Assembly (NCBI GenBank): GCA_031288935.1
Contig: JAITQL010000202.1
Coordinates: 1 to 6,306, forward strand
DNA length: 6,306 nt
Direction: 5' to 3'
Source: Tannerella sp.
GTDB taxonomy: Bacteria > Bacteroidota > Bacteroidia > Bacteroidales > Tannerellaceae
Part shown: in pieces, positions 6,150 through 6,306 of the stretch
Position numbering within the stretch: position 1 is the stretch's first letter
Layout of the letters: each line of letters starts with the position of its first letter
The notes under the pieces: generated by a model
Told to the model about the DNA's origin: nothing
Database searches by the model: none
The model's input: only the letters and a program-made list of their open reading frames with translations
Made by a program: the position numbers and the translations under genes

Positions 6150-6281
6150 CTCATTCCTCGCGGAATGAAGGTACGGCGGAATCCGTCCAACCCTGTTGTA
6201 GAGACGTTGCGCGCAACGTCTCTACTCTACGGACGGATTCCGCCGTGCCGTCTTCCATGAGGACTGAGAGTTCGGTAGAAA
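6137..6281. repeat. 145-base nested palindrome
   Basis: The outermost arms are TTTCTACCGAACTCTC (6137-6152) and its perfect reverse complement GAGAGTTCGGTAGAAA (6266-6281). Going inwards, 6153-6169 is imperfectly paired with 6250-6265. Then 6170-6188 pairs with 6231-6249 (19 bases with one mismatch, T6172/G6247). The centre is a perfect 28-base palindrome at 6198-6225, separated by unequal unpaired pieces of 9 and 5 bases. The left arm also forms its own small hairpin at 6151-6168. Confidence 0.85.
6198..6225. repeat. 28-base perfect palindrome
   Basis: GTAGAGACGTTGCG (6198-6211) is followed directly by its exact reverse complement CGCAACGTCTCTAC (6212-6225). From memory, GTAGAGACG...CGTCTCTAC palindromes are dispersed in several bacterial phyla. 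It forms the tip of the 145-base palindrome. Confidence 0.9.
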
Positions 6282-6306
6282 ACCGCCGGCGCCCGGTGGG
6301 GTTGCA
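6269..6306. repeat. Third arm copy and start of another repeat unit, cut by the window edge
   Basis: AGTTCGGTAGAAAACCG (6269-6285) is an exact 17-base direct repeat of 6065-6081. The bases after it, CGCCCGGTGGGGTTGCA (6290-6306), match the reverse complement of 6111-6127 (the flank of the second arm) at 15 of 17 positions. The unit should therefore continue past the window into a TCCC...GGGATGC palindrome. Confidence 0.75.

Larger units (their letters stand above)
5610..6306. other. Gene-free repeat and palindrome mosaic
   Basis: This 697-base tail has no credible gene. The open frames here are short, lie across repeats and read low-complexity peptides such as SPPAPLHKRGE, which come from hairpin sequence. 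It holds, left to right: ATTCAAAG-type A/T repeats (5629-5845) interrupted by hairpin-bearing inserts, a C/G-rich inverted repeat (5749-5817), a mixed stretch resembling a widely dispersed bacterial repeat (5850-5880), a GAGAGGGG hairpin (5945-5965), and nested palindromes built on AGTTCGGTAGAAA arms (6046-6306). Composition differs sharply from the coding part. No transposase, CRISPR, tRNA or clear terminator was seen. Confidence 0.85.

Noticed and set aside
6065..6306. CRISPR array
   Set aside because: The repeats alternate in orientation, are unevenly spaced and have no unique spacers of constant length; no cas gene is present.

Overview
This window looks like a chromosomal segment of a Bacteroidota bacterium, most likely of the order Bacteroidales. 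Three things point there: the protein types (a short 385-residue LysA, a fused HisIE, an FtsE-like ATPase lying away from ftsX), start codons preceded by A/T-rich leaders rather than well-spaced Shine-Dalgarno sites, and G/C-rich coding DNA with short A/T-rich spacers. The species cannot be named from the sequence.

Layout. Bases 1-5609 hold seven genes, all on the + strand and closely packed. The first is the 3' half of hisA (cut by the window edge). It is followed by hisF, hisIE, an ftsE-like ABC ATPase gene, lysC (aspartokinase), lysA (diaminopimelate decarboxylase) and a gene for a DUF2148-type iron-sulfur protein of unknown function. The gaps are 5, 22, -1, 30, 19 and 56 bases. I see no convincing internal promoter or terminator, so a single transcript through lysA is plausible, and the last gene may or may not belong to it.

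How the genes work together. HisA, HisF and HisIE perform the middle steps of histidine synthesis: HisIE hydrolyses PR-ATP and PR-AMP, HisA isomerises ProFAR to PRFAR, and HisF with HisH (not in the window) makes IGP and AICAR. LysC and LysA are the first and last enzymes of the aspartate-to-lysine route, whose penultimate product meso-diaminopimelate also crosslinks peptidoglycan in Gram-negative bacteria. The FtsE-like ATPase sits between the two sets; its usual job is to drive FtsX and so control peptidoglycan hydrolysis at division. All enzymes have intact active-site motifs.

Bases 5610-6306 contain no credible gene. They are a dense mosaic of repeats and palindromes: A/T-rich ATTCAAAG-type direct repeats (three copies), a C/G-rich imperfect inverted repeat, a GAGAGGGG hairpin, and then three alternately oriented copies of a 13-base arm (AGTTCGGTAGAAA) enclosing two nested palindromes. 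One of these contains a perfect 28-base palindrome. The third arm copy runs off the end of the window. This tail is the most unusual part. The coding part is ordinary core metabolism, and I found no sign of a new defence, mobile or biosynthetic system.
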